This document shows, piece after piece, positions 45,077-51,964 of a stretch of DNA of 64,000 bases. Both the position numbers and the translations under genes were made by a program. The stretch is from assembly GCF_900172275.1 (NCBI RefSeq), contig NZ_FWFT01000001.1:372001-436000 (forward strand), read 5' to 3'. The first letter of the stretch is position 1, and every line of letters starts with the position of its first letter. Source of the DNA: Pseudooctadecabacter jejudonensis. Its GTDB lineage: Bacteria > Pseudomonadota > Alphaproteobacteria > Rhodobacterales > Rhodobacteraceae. Under the pieces are notes generated by a model that was not told the origin of the DNA, ran no database searches, and saw only the letters and a program-made list of their open reading frames with translations.

Positions 45077-45106
45077 ATGCCACCCTCGCTGCCATGGGGG
45101 TGGCAT
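45077..45106. terminator. Hairpin between copy B and the convergent patatin gene
   Basis: ATGCCACCC at 45077-45085 pairs perfectly with GGGTGGCAT at 45098-45106 around a 12-base loop, then TGTCATTTAG. Probably a shared terminator for two convergent transcripts. Confidence 0.65.
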
Positions 45107-45112
45107 TGTCAT

Positions 45113-46132
45113 TTAGGGCTGAAACATCTGCTCCAGATCGACAGTGTCGCGTTGACCGATGTCGTTGAAATGGTCTTCCAGGAAACGGTTGGCCGCCGTC
45201 CGCCCCGCTGATTTCAACCGCGCCAGAACCACCGGGTTCGGGATCGATTTTGTGGCAACACTCAAATCGTTCATCAAGGCGTCGTCCGCAATCATGTGCA
45301 CCAGCACATTCTTCATCGCCCCTTCGGGCAGTGTGCCCTGCACCAACAACCGTTTCACAAAATTGATCGCGCGAAGTTCTCGCAGCAACGATGTATTGAA
45401 CGAGATTTCGTTGATGCGATTGGCGATGGCTTGGGCGTCCGTGGGCACTGCATCACGTTCAAGCGGGTTGATGTTGATGACCACAATATCATCGGGCAGA
45501 TGGCCTTCAAACAACGGAAACAACGCGGGGTTGCCGGTGTATCCACCGTCCCAATAGGCCTCTCCACCGATCTCAATGGCCTGAAACAAAGTGGGCAAGC
45601 AGGCCGATGCCATCAGGGCCTCACCGGTGATGTCATCGCCTTGAAACACCTTGATCTTACCGGTGCGCACATTGGTCGCCCCCACGAAAAGGTCAGGCCC
45701 CTGCGCCGAACACACATCTGCAAATTCGAATTTTTCAACGATCGTTTTCAACGGGTTACGATAAAGAGGCCCCGACATGTAAGGCGACATCATCCGTGTC
45801 GTGATGTCGAAGGCCGCATAGGCGGGCGAATAGGACATCGCTTGCGCCAACAGCGGGGCCGCAGGTGCGACGGCGTCCATCCACTGCGCAATCCCGTCGT
45901 CTGTGACCGCCCCGATCTGCGCCCAAAACCAATCAAGGTTCTCGCGCGCCCCCTCGCGGCCACCGCAGGCCCACCCCGCCTTGAGGGCCGCACCGTTCAT
46001 CGCCCCCGCAGAGGTCCCCGACATGGCTGCAATTTCGATCCGTTCGTCTTCAAGCAAACGGTCCAACACGCCCCAGGTGAACGCGCCGTGCGCACCGCCC
46101 CCCTGAAGGGCCAGATTGATCCGTTTCACCAT
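45113..46132 (-). CDS. Patatin-like phospholipase family protein
   Basis: The 339-residue protein has the oxyanion-hole motif LALQGGGAHGAFTWG, the nucleophile elbow GTSAGAMN and the catalytic aspartate in YWDGGYTGN, a complete Ser-Asp dyad. Family members hydrolyse acyl esters of lipids or of polyhydroxyalkanoate. It lies downstream of a 3-hydroxybutyrate dehydrogenase gene on the same strand, which suggests a role in polyhydroxybutyrate turnover. Its AAGGA ribosome site lies inside a perfect nine-pair hairpin just before the ATG (see 46138-46158), so translation may be controlled. Confidence 0.9.
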   Translation of the reverse strand: MVKRINLALQGGGAHGAFTWGVLDRLLEDERIEIAAMSGTSAGAMNGAALKAGWACGGREGARENLDWFWAQIGAVTDDGIAQWMDAVAPAAPLLAQAMSYSPAYAAFDITTRMMSPYMSGPLYRNPLKTIVEKFEFADVCSAQGPDLFVGATNVRTGKIKVFQGDDITGEALMASACLPTLFQAIEIGGEAYWDGGYTGNPALFPLFEGHLPDDIVVININPLERDAVPTDAQAIANRINEISFNTSLLRELRAINFVKRLLVQGTLPEGAMKNVLVHMIADDALMNDLSVATKSIPNPVVLARLKSAGRTAANRFLEDHFNDIGQRDTVDLEQMFQP

Positions 46133-46137
46133 GCGCC

Positions 46138-46184
46138 CAAATCCTTACAAAGGATTTGACACCAAAATTTTTGTAAAATTTTGG
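46138..46184. repeat. Twin-hairpin element, copy 2 (between bdhA and patatin gene)
   Basis: CAAATCCTT-aca-AAGGATTTG at 46138-46158 and CAAAATTTT-tgt-AAAATTTTG at 46163-46183 (one further C-G pair flanks it) are separated by four bases. Stem, loop and gap lengths are the same as in the element at 20355-20400 although the sequences differ. Read on the minus strand it begins seven bases after the bdhA stop, and the hairpin nearest the patatin gene includes its Shine-Dalgarno sequence. Confidence 0.75.
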
Positions 46185-46190
46185 CTCCCC

Positions 46191-46976
46191 TCACAACGCA
46201 GTCCAACCGCCATCGACGCTAATCGTGGTGCCCGTAATTTGCGCCGCCGCATCAGACGCAAGAAACACGGCCGTCCCGCCCAATTGTTCCACTGTGGCAA
46301 ATTCCTTGGACGGCTGACGTTTCAACAAGACGTCGCGCACGACCGTTTCGCGGTCCATACCATATTCCTTCATCGTGTCGGGGATCTGTTCTTCGACCAG
46401 CGGTGTCAGAACATAGCCCGGGCAAATGGCGTTGCAGGTGATCGGATCCTCAGCCGTTTCCAGCGCAACCGTCTTGGACAGGCCGACAATCCCGTGTTTG
46501 GCCGCGATATAGGCCGATTTGTAAGGTGACGCCGTCAACCCATGGGCGCTGGCGATGTTGATCACGCGGCCCCAGCCCCGTTCGCGCATGCCCGTGACAG
46601 CCGCCGCTGTGGTGTGGAATGCGGAACTGAGGTTGATGGCAATGATGGCGTCCCATTTGGCCGTCGGAAACTCTTCAATCGGGGCCACGTGCTGAATGCC
46701 GGCATTGTTGATCAGGATATCGCACCCCCCCGCCGCCACGACCAACCGACGGCAATCGTCCGCCTTGGACATGTCAGCGGCCACGTATTTGGCCTCCACC
46801 CCGAAATTCTCGGCAATCTCGGCGGCCAGCGCGTGGTCTTCGTCACGATCGGTAAAGGAGTTGAGCACAACATTGGCCCCCGCCTTCGCCATCTCCCGCG
46901 CAATGCCAAGGCCGATCCCTGAATTTGATCCTGTGATGACAGCGGTTTTTCCCGTCAGGGGTCCAGTCAGGCTCAT
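46191..46976 (-). CDS. bdhA: 3-hydroxybutyrate dehydrogenase
   Basis: This short-chain dehydrogenase interconverts 3-hydroxybutyrate and acetoacetate with NAD. The 261-residue protein has the cofactor motif TGSNSGIGLG, NNAGIQHV, the catalytic SAHG...YKSAYIAAKHG tetrad region and the family-typical CNAICPGYVLTPLVEEQIPD and RQPSKEFATVEQLGGTAVFLASD near the C-terminus. ATG at 46976 has AAGGAG eight bases ahead; the frame to 47099 is upstream sequence. The pair with the patatin gene is common in this family and points to use of polyhydroxybutyrate reserves. Confidence 0.92.
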   Translation of the reverse strand: MSLTGPLTGKTAVITGSNSGIGLGIAREMAKAGANVVLNSFTDRDEDHALAAEIAENFGVEAKYVAADMSKADDCRRLVVAAGGCDILINNAGIQHVAPIEEFPTAKWDAIIAINLSSAFHTTAAAVTGMRERGWGRVINIASAHGLTASPYKSAYIAAKHGIVGLSKTVALETAEDPITCNAICPGYVLTPLVEEQIPDTMKEYGMDRETVVRDVLLKRQPSKEFATVEQLGGTAVFLASDAAAQITGTTISVDGGWTAL

Positions 46977-47162
46977 GGTGCATTCTCCTTTATGTTGCAC
47001 TGCAGCATAACGACGAAACACAGCGCCACAAGGATGGGTTCCGCACTCCCTGATCACAATCCCGGGCGCCGCCCTGCCATCTTCCCATTTGTGCCCCAAT
47101 CTGTGCGCAATCCGCCCCTACCTTGGCAGGACCCAAACCCAATTAAACGGCAGGCAAGCACC

Positions 47163-47693
47163 ATGGGGCACACCCCCCTGATCATGACCAACGCAACGCG
47201 CACACGTTTTCTGTATGGGGCCTTTGCCCTTGAAGACGGCGTGCCCGTGTTTGTGGGCAGCGTGGTCGAAGGATCAGGCTTTACCTATGATCGCGCCACC
47301 GGCTGGCCCGTCGCAGGCACAGTGGCCCGCGTTTCGCTTCAGATCCGGTCAGAGACCGAGGTGATCGACGTGCTGGCAGTGCGGTCCCATCCGGACACGG
47401 ACGTGGCTCTTCTCAACCACGTGTTCGAAGGCGCCGCGATCGATTGGTTCAATCCTGACGTCGCCTTTCAGCGCAATTTCAAGGCCCCGCCTGCGCGCCC
47501 TGCCCCCAAGACAGGGCTGTGTGGCAAGATTGAACTGGCCACTGGCGATATCCTGACCCACGAAGACGTGGATGACATCTTTGGGGGGCGCATCCGTAAG
47601 GTGCAACGCCTCGCCAAACGCATCCCGCCCGCTGACCTCGATTTTTGGGACATCGACCCCGATCTGGAGGTCACGCCGCGCGCCGCAGGCTGA
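47163..47693 (+). CDS. Uncharacterised cytosolic protein
   Basis: The 176-residue product begins MGHTPLIMTNATRTRFLYGAFAL and has no signal peptide, membrane segment or repeat that I can see. The sequence FLYGAF near the start recalls the YGSL loop of gamma-glutamylcyclotransferase-like proteins, but the rest does not convincingly follow that fold. AGGCAAG precedes the ATG weakly; an in-frame ATG at 47184 is an alternative. Coding bias matches the neighbours. It is divergent from bdhA. Function unknown. Confidence 0.7.
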   Translation: MGHTPLIMTNATRTRFLYGAFALEDGVPVFVGSVVEGSGFTYDRATGWPVAGTVARVSLQIRSETEVIDVLAVRSHPDTDVALLNHVFEGAAIDWFNPDVAFQRNFKAPPARPAPKTGLCGKIELATGDILTHEDVDDIFGGRIRKVQRLAKRIPPADLDFWDIDPDLEVTPRAAG

Positions 47694-47856
47694 CCCCAAG
47701 GGCTGACAACCCAGGCAACAGGCGGCGAACATTCCGCGGACCACCCCCCAATTTCGACACCGATTCTCAGCCTGTCCTGACGCAGGCCCGGCCATGGGCG
47801 CAGTGCGTCATCGCCCCCTATGCACAGGCGGGAATTAACCAATAAAATATAGGCAG

Positions 47857-47930
47857 AAAAAAACCCTGGCCGAAGCCAGGGTTAAGTCATTGAGGCAGGT
47901 TTCATACAGGCAAGAAACCTATCGAGCAGT
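47857..47930 (-). ncRNA. Candidate small RNA with intrinsic terminator
   Basis: A minus-strand transcript of about 74 bases is predicted in a gene-free 351-base gap. It would start near 47930, seven bases after a good -10 box, fold a first hairpin AGGTTTC/GAAACCT (47920-47914 with 47903-47897, ten-base loop) and end with AACCCTGGC-ttcg-GCCAGGGTT (47883-47862) followed by a run of seven T to 47857. Neither neighbouring gene is on this strand, so the terminator has no other gene to serve. The remainder of the gap (47694-47850 and 47966-48044) shows nothing else clear. A trans-acting, possibly Hfq-bound regulator is inferred. Confidence 0.65.
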
Positions 47931-47936
47931 GCCCTC

Positions 47937-47965
47937 GTTATAAGCAATCGCGCGCCTGCATCCAA
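47937..47965 (-). promoter_or_regulatory. Promoter for the candidate small RNA
   Basis: On the minus strand TTGGAT (47965-47960) and TATAAC (47942-47937) are spaced by exactly 17 bases. Each matches four or five of six consensus positions. Confidence 0.6.
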
Positions 47966-48044
47966 GCTAAAAGTTTGAAAAGGTTTGTTTCCCCATCTAG
48001 GCTAAAGCCAAGAGCAACCAAAAAGATCAGGGGACACACCAATC

Positions 48045-49877
48045 ATGTCATTCGGAATATGGGCCCACATGGGCCGGAAATTGCACACCGCGGGACTTGC
48101 GGCGTCGGTCAGTCTTATCGCGACATTGGCCGCAGCCGAACCCCAACATGGCATAGCTATGTATGGCGACCCCGCCTTGCCCCCAGATTTTGCGCATCTG
48201 CCCTATGCCAACCCTGACGCGCCCACAGGCGGCGCGATGGTGACAAACACCGTGGGCAGCTACGACAGCCTCAACCCGTTTATCACCAAAGGCACCAGTT
48301 TCTGGCAGCTGCGGTTCTTGATGGGCGAAAGCCTGATGGCGCGGTCTTTGGATGAACCGTTCTCGCTTTACGGCCTGTTGGCCGAATCGATTGAGACCGC
48401 AGACGACCGTTCTTGGGTCGAATTCACCCTGCGGCCCGAGGCCCGATTCTCTGACGGCAGCCCCGTCACCGTCGAAGACGTGATCTGGTCTTATGAAACT
48501 TTGGGCACCGTGGGCCACCCGCGCTACGCCGGGTTTTATGCCAAGGTCGACACGATTGAACAAACCGGCGACCGCTCCGTCCGCTTCACCTTCAATGTCG
48601 AAGACCGCGAATTGGCCCTGCTGGCCGGTCTGCGCCCCATCCTGCAAAAGGCCCAGTGGGAGGGCATCGATTTCGCCGAAAGCGGCATCGACAACATCCC
48701 CATCGTGTCCTCGCCCTACGTGATCACTGATTTTGAACCGAACCGGTTCATCGAATTCACCCGCAACGAAGACTATTGGGCCGAAGACGTCGTGCCCTTC
48801 GTCAACGGCCTCTATAACCTCGACACCCTTCGGATCGAATTTTTCGGCGACGAAGTCGCAGCCTTTGAGGCCTTCAAAGTCGGTGAGATCAATTCGAACC
48901 GCGAATTCAACGTGGTGCGCTGGGACAGCCAGTACAACTTCGACCTGATCGAAAGTGGGGAATTCGTCAAATCCGTGCTGCCGCATTCCCGCCCGTCGGG
49001 CATGACCGGGTTCGTGATGAACACGCGGACGGATCAGTTTGACGACATCCGCGTGCGCGATGCGATGATGCACGCGTTCAACTTCGAATTCATCAACGAC
49101 ACGATCACAGGCGGCGCACAGCCGCGGATCACGTCGTATTTCTCCAACTCGCCGCTGGCCATGCAGGACGGTCCGGCCACGGGCCGCGTGCTTGAATTCC
49201 TCGAACCCTTCGCAGACAGTATCCCGCAGGACGCAATCACAGGGTACGCCCTGCCCGTCTCCGACAGGTCCGAACGCAACCGCGCGGGCATCGCCGCGGC
49301 GCTGTCGCTGATGGAAGAGGCCGGATACACCATCCAAGACGGTGTGATGGCAGACGAAGACGGCACGCCCTTCACGTTTGAGATCCTGTTGCAAAGCAAC
49401 TCAACCGAGAATACGGCGATCATCGACATTTATACCGAAAGCCTCACCCGACTGGGCATCACCCCCACAATCACCCTTGTGGACGGGGCCCAGTACAAAG
49501 AACGTACCGATGTCTATGATTTCGACATGACCTACTACCGCCGGGGTCTGTCGCTGTCGCCCGGCAATGAACAGTACCTTTATTGGGGGTCCGACAGTGT
49601 GGACACCACCGGCGGGCGCAACCTGATGGGCGTGGAATCGGAAGCCATCGACGCCATGATCAACCGTCTTCTGACCTCCGAAAGCCAAGACGATTTCCTC
49701 GCCGCAACCCGCGCCATGGACCGTCTGCTGACGTCAGGCCGCTATGTGATCCCGATCTATCAGTGGAACATCAGCCGCATCGCCCATGATGCCGACCTGA
49801 AATTCCCCGACACCATGCCCATCTTCGGCGACTGGCCCGGCTGGCAGCCCGATGTGTGGTGGTTCGAGGAAGGCTGA
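48045..49877 (+). CDS. Extracellular solute-binding protein, oligopeptide type (YejA-like)
   Basis: The 610-residue protein has an N-terminal signal region ending ATLAAA before EPQHGIAMYGDPALPPDF, the start typical of YejA-like members of solute-binding family 5. Further family marks are FTLRPEARFSDGSPVTVEDVIWSYE and PYVITDFEPNRFIEFTRNEDYWAEDV. Relatives bind peptides such as microcin C or murein fragments for uptake by YejBEF. No permease or ATPase gene is adjacent in the window, so it works with a transporter encoded elsewhere or is an orphan. Start could also be ATG at 48069. Confidence 0.88.
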   Translation: MSFGIWAHMGRKLHTAGLAASVSLIATLAAAEPQHGIAMYGDPALPPDFAHLPYANPDAPTGGAMVTNTVGSYDSLNPFITKGTSFWQLRFLMGESLMARSLDEPFSLYGLLAESIETADDRSWVEFTLRPEARFSDGSPVTVEDVIWSYETLGTVGHPRYAGFYAKVDTIEQTGDRSVRFTFNVEDRELALLAGLRPILQKAQWEGIDFAESGIDNIPIVSSPYVITDFEPNRFIEFTRNEDYWAEDVVPFVNGLYNLDTLRIEFFGDEVAAFEAFKVGEINSNREFNVVRWDSQYNFDLIESGEFVKSVLPHSRPSGMTGFVMNTRTDQFDDIRVRDAMMHAFNFEFINDTITGGAQPRITSYFSNSPLAMQDGPATGRVLEFLEPFADSIPQDAITGYALPVSDRSERNRAGIAAALSLMEEAGYTIQDGVMADEDGTPFTFEILLQSNSTENTAIIDIYTESLTRLGITPTITLVDGAQYKERTDVYDFDMTYYRRGLSLSPGNEQYLYWGSDSVDTTGGRNLMGVESEAIDAMINRLLTSESQDDFLAATRAMDRLLTSGRYVIPIYQWNISRIAHDADLKFPDTMPIFGDWPGWQPDVWWFEEG

Positions 49878-49912
49878 TCGACCGGCAGACCGCCAATCCA
49901 GGTCAGACAAAA

Positions 49913-49937
49913 AGGGCCACGCACACCGCGTGGCCCT
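49913..49937. terminator. Terminator hairpin after the YejA-like gene
   Basis: AGGGCCACGC at 49913-49922 pairs perfectly with GCGTGGCCCT at 49928-49937 around a five-base loop. CTTTGTTT follows on the plus strand and TTTTT on the minus strand, so it can serve both directions; the minus-strand side is the better T tract. Confidence 0.85.
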
Positions 49938-49958
49938 CTTTGTTTACAAAAGACGTCT

Positions 49959-50204
49959 TTAGAAGGTGTAAGACGCGCACAGGCTGTTTTCATCAACCAC
50001 CTCCGATGACCGACCAGCGGAAAATGCAAACGTCTCGTTGGACGCCTGAACACCTGCATAAAAAACCGGTCCAGCCTTGATCCTCAGGAACAGCCATGAT
50101 GACGCGCGCGACCACTGGCTCAACACTCGGCTCAAAAATGGAACTTGGTGAACACGATCTGAACGTCCCTGCCCCGCACGGCAGATCGGAAACTTGAACC
50201 CCAT
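49959..50204 (-). pseudogene. Possible remnant of an outer-membrane protein C-terminus
   Basis: This 81-codon minus-strand frame ends FYAGVQASNETFAFSAGR and then SLCASYTF before TAA. Alternating residues and a terminal phenylalanine are the mark of the last beta-strand of outer-membrane barrels. The first 40 residues look random, and no signal peptide or barrel precedes them, so only a C-terminal piece of about 35 residues may remain. It is followed, on its own strand, by the terminator at 49913-49937. It could equally be a chance frame. The rest of the 49878-50228 gap shows nothing clear. Confidence 0.3.
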
Positions 50205-50228
50205 GCGGTCATCGCTTACGCCGGACGC

Positions 50229-50912
50229 ATGAACCAGCCCCTAACGACGCGACAGATCAATGCAAGACGACTGGTGGCGGAAACCATTGGCACCGCGCTG
50301 CTTTTGGTGGGCGTCGTCGGGTCGGGCATCATGGCGCAGTCGCTGACCGATGACATCGCGCTGGCGCTTTTGGCCAATGCGATTGCCACGGGGTGTACGC
50401 TCTATGTCATCATCACCATTTTGGGGCCGCTGTCCGGTGCACATTTCAATCCGGTCGTGACGTTGGCCTTTGCCCTGCGCGGGGATCATCCGTGGCCCCT
50501 GACCGCGGCCTACATCCCGCTGCAGGTCCTTGGTGGCATCGGCGGGGTTCTGTTGTGTCACCTGATGTTTGATCTGCCGGTCTGGCAGGCCTCGACCACC
50601 GCGCGCACGGGCGCGTCCCAATGGCTGTCCGAAGTCTTTGCGACCCTCGGTTTGCTCTTCGTCATCTTCGGGGGCCTGCGCAGCAAACCTGATGCGGTGC
50701 CCACGCTCGTGGCGCTCTATATCACAGGTGCCTACTGGTTCACCTCATCCACCAGTTTTGCCAACCCCGCCGTGACGATCGCACGTGGGTTTTCAGACAC
50801 CTTTGCGGGCATAGATCCGTCGCATATTGCCGGATTCATCGCATCTCAGCTGGTGGGGCTTGCCGTGGCATTGCCCCTAACACGTTGGCTTTTCACACCA
50901 AATGGCGATTAA
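50229..50912 (+). CDS. Aquaporin / MIP family channel (AqpS-like)
   Basis: The 227-residue protein has six helices and the two half-membrane loops: SGAHFNPVVTLAFAL (NPV instead of NPA in the first) and SFANPAVTIARGFSDTFAGI in the second. The second loop context is that of AqpS proteins, which carry arsenite or methylarsenate out of the cell and often sit in ars operons. No ars gene is adjacent here, so water or small neutral solutes are also possible. It starts at ATG 50229 with a weak ribosome site. Confidence 0.88.
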   Translation: MNQPLTTRQINARRLVAETIGTALLLVGVVGSGIMAQSLTDDIALALLANAIATGCTLYVIITILGPLSGAHFNPVVTLAFALRGDHPWPLTAAYIPLQVLGGIGGVLLCHLMFDLPVWQASTTARTGASQWLSEVFATLGLLFVIFGGLRSKPDAVPTLVALYITGAYWFTSSTSFANPAVTIARGFSDTFAGIDPSHIAGFIASQLVGLAVALPLTRWLFTPNGD

Positions 50913-50957
50913 CTAATAATCAAGACTGTGCTGCTTTCCTATTGTCGAACAAATGTC

Positions 50958-50982
50958 GGAACCCCATGGGCTGTTTGACGTT
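50958..50982 (+). promoter_or_regulatory. Candidate general-stress (EcfG-type) promoter
   Basis: GGAAC at 50958-50962 and CGTT at 50979-50982 are separated by exactly 16 bases. GGAAC-N16/17-CGTT is the consensus for EcfG, the general stress sigma factor of alphaproteobacteria. It precedes the CsbD-like gene at 51011 by 28 bases, the right distance for a short leader with the GGAGG ribosome site. Not all Rhodobacterales have EcfG; presence in this genome cannot be seen here. Confidence 0.55.
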
Positions 50983-51010
50983 TATCTTTCGAACTAATGG
51001 AGGTTATTCG

Positions 51011-51238
51011 ATGTCTTGGACCACAGCACTGACCCATTGGCCGCAACTTCTTGAACAGCTGGCTGCGGATTTTCCACAGCTTGAGGCAGCGGCCCTCAAA
51101 CGGTTCCGCGGCGACCGCGACAAAATGGAAATCTATCTGGCCGATGCCCATCATCTGACCCGTGCCGAGGCGCGTGAGACGCTGAATGATTGGTTGATGT
51201 ACCGCGCGCCCGTGGCTGCCAGCCAAATCGCCGCATAA
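51011..51238 (+). CDS. CsbD/YjbJ-like small stress protein
   Basis: The 75-residue product has the layout of CsbD proteins: W near the start (THWPQLLEQLAADFPQL), then GDRDKMEIYLADAHHLTRAEARETLNDWL, matching the G-x-R-D...T-x-x-E-A...D-W pattern of the E. coli YjbJ C-terminal half. The match is from memory of the family pattern and is diverged, so a family search is needed to be certain. A strong GGAGG lies seven bases ahead. The candidate general-stress promoter upstream fits, since CsbD proteins are classical general-stress products. Convergent with the XRE-cupin gene. Confidence 0.7.
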   Translation: MSWTTALTHWPQLLEQLAADFPQLEAAALKRFRGDRDKMEIYLADAHHLTRAEARETLNDWLMYRAPVAASQIAA

Positions 51239-51259
51239 TCGGCACTGGATCAGGGCCCA

Positions 51260-51883
51260 TTACGCCAGCGATGTGACCCACAAAATAGTCGCATCTTCTG
51301 CCGAGACAGAGATGACGTTGTGCCCCATTGAGGCATCATAATAGGCGCTGTCGCCGCGTTTCATCTCAATCGGTTCGTAGAATTCGGTGTACAGACGGAT
51401 CACGCCCGTCAACACATACAAAAACTCTTCGCCATCATGGCGCACCCAGCCGTCGAATTCCTCGGGCGATCGCGCCCGCACCTGCGCACGGTAGGGCAGC
51501 ATCTGCTTTTTCGTCAGGCTTTCCGCCAACAGTTCATGTTCATAGGTCGCTGTCGCGTGGCCGGTGCCCTCGCCGGACCGCGTGATGGCCATTCGCCCGT
51601 TCACCTGATCGCGCTGCGGCGGGGTGAACAACTGCGGCACAGAAATCTGCAAACCGACAGCAAGCTTTTTCAACGCATCATAGGTGGGCGACATCTGCCC
51701 GTTCTCGATCTTGCTCAGCGTTGATCGCGCAAGCCCTGCCTGCGTGGCCGCTTGCTCCAGCGTCCAGCCTTGCGCCTTGCGCAGATCACGCACCCGTGCC
51801 CCCAAATCCAACGGCTGCGCTTGCGCCGCATCACCGCTTTCGCGCGCGATCGAAATCAACTGTCGAGGGTCTGTGCTGGTCAT
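51260..51883 (-). CDS. XRE-family regulator with C-terminal cupin domain
   Basis: The 207-residue protein has an N-terminal helix-turn-helix (LGARVRDLRKAQGWTLEQAATQAGLARSTLSKIENGQMSPTYDALKKLA, about residues 28-76) and a cupin domain (HDGEEFLYVLTGVIRLYTEFYEPIEMKRGDSAYYDASMGHNVIS). Such proteins, like PuuR, sense small metabolites via the cupin part. ATG at 51883 is chosen; the frame upstream to 52732 is antisense to the CoA-ligase gene and not real. Divergent from the CoA-ligase operon, 81 bases away, it is probably its regulator. Confidence 0.9.
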   Translation of the reverse strand: MTSTDPRQLISIARESGDAAQAQPLDLGARVRDLRKAQGWTLEQAATQAGLARSTLSKIENGQMSPTYDALKKLAVGLQISVPQLFTPPQRDQVNGRMAITRSGEGTGHATATYEHELLAESLTKKQMLPYRAQVRARSPEEFDGWVRHDGEEFLYVLTGVIRLYTEFYEPIEMKRGDSAYYDASMGHNVISVSAEDATILWVTSLA

Positions 51884-51964
51884 GGACACCCTATAGGGCA
51901 GCGAGGGCCCCAGTTGCAATGGCGCGGCTTGCATTCCCACGCGGCCCTGATGTAGCCCGATCCT

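Noticed and set aside
48048-49394. Open frame of 448 codons on the minus strand
   Set aside because: Antisense shadow of the YejA-like gene, rich in H, R and V as expected from reversed GC-rich codons, without any domain.
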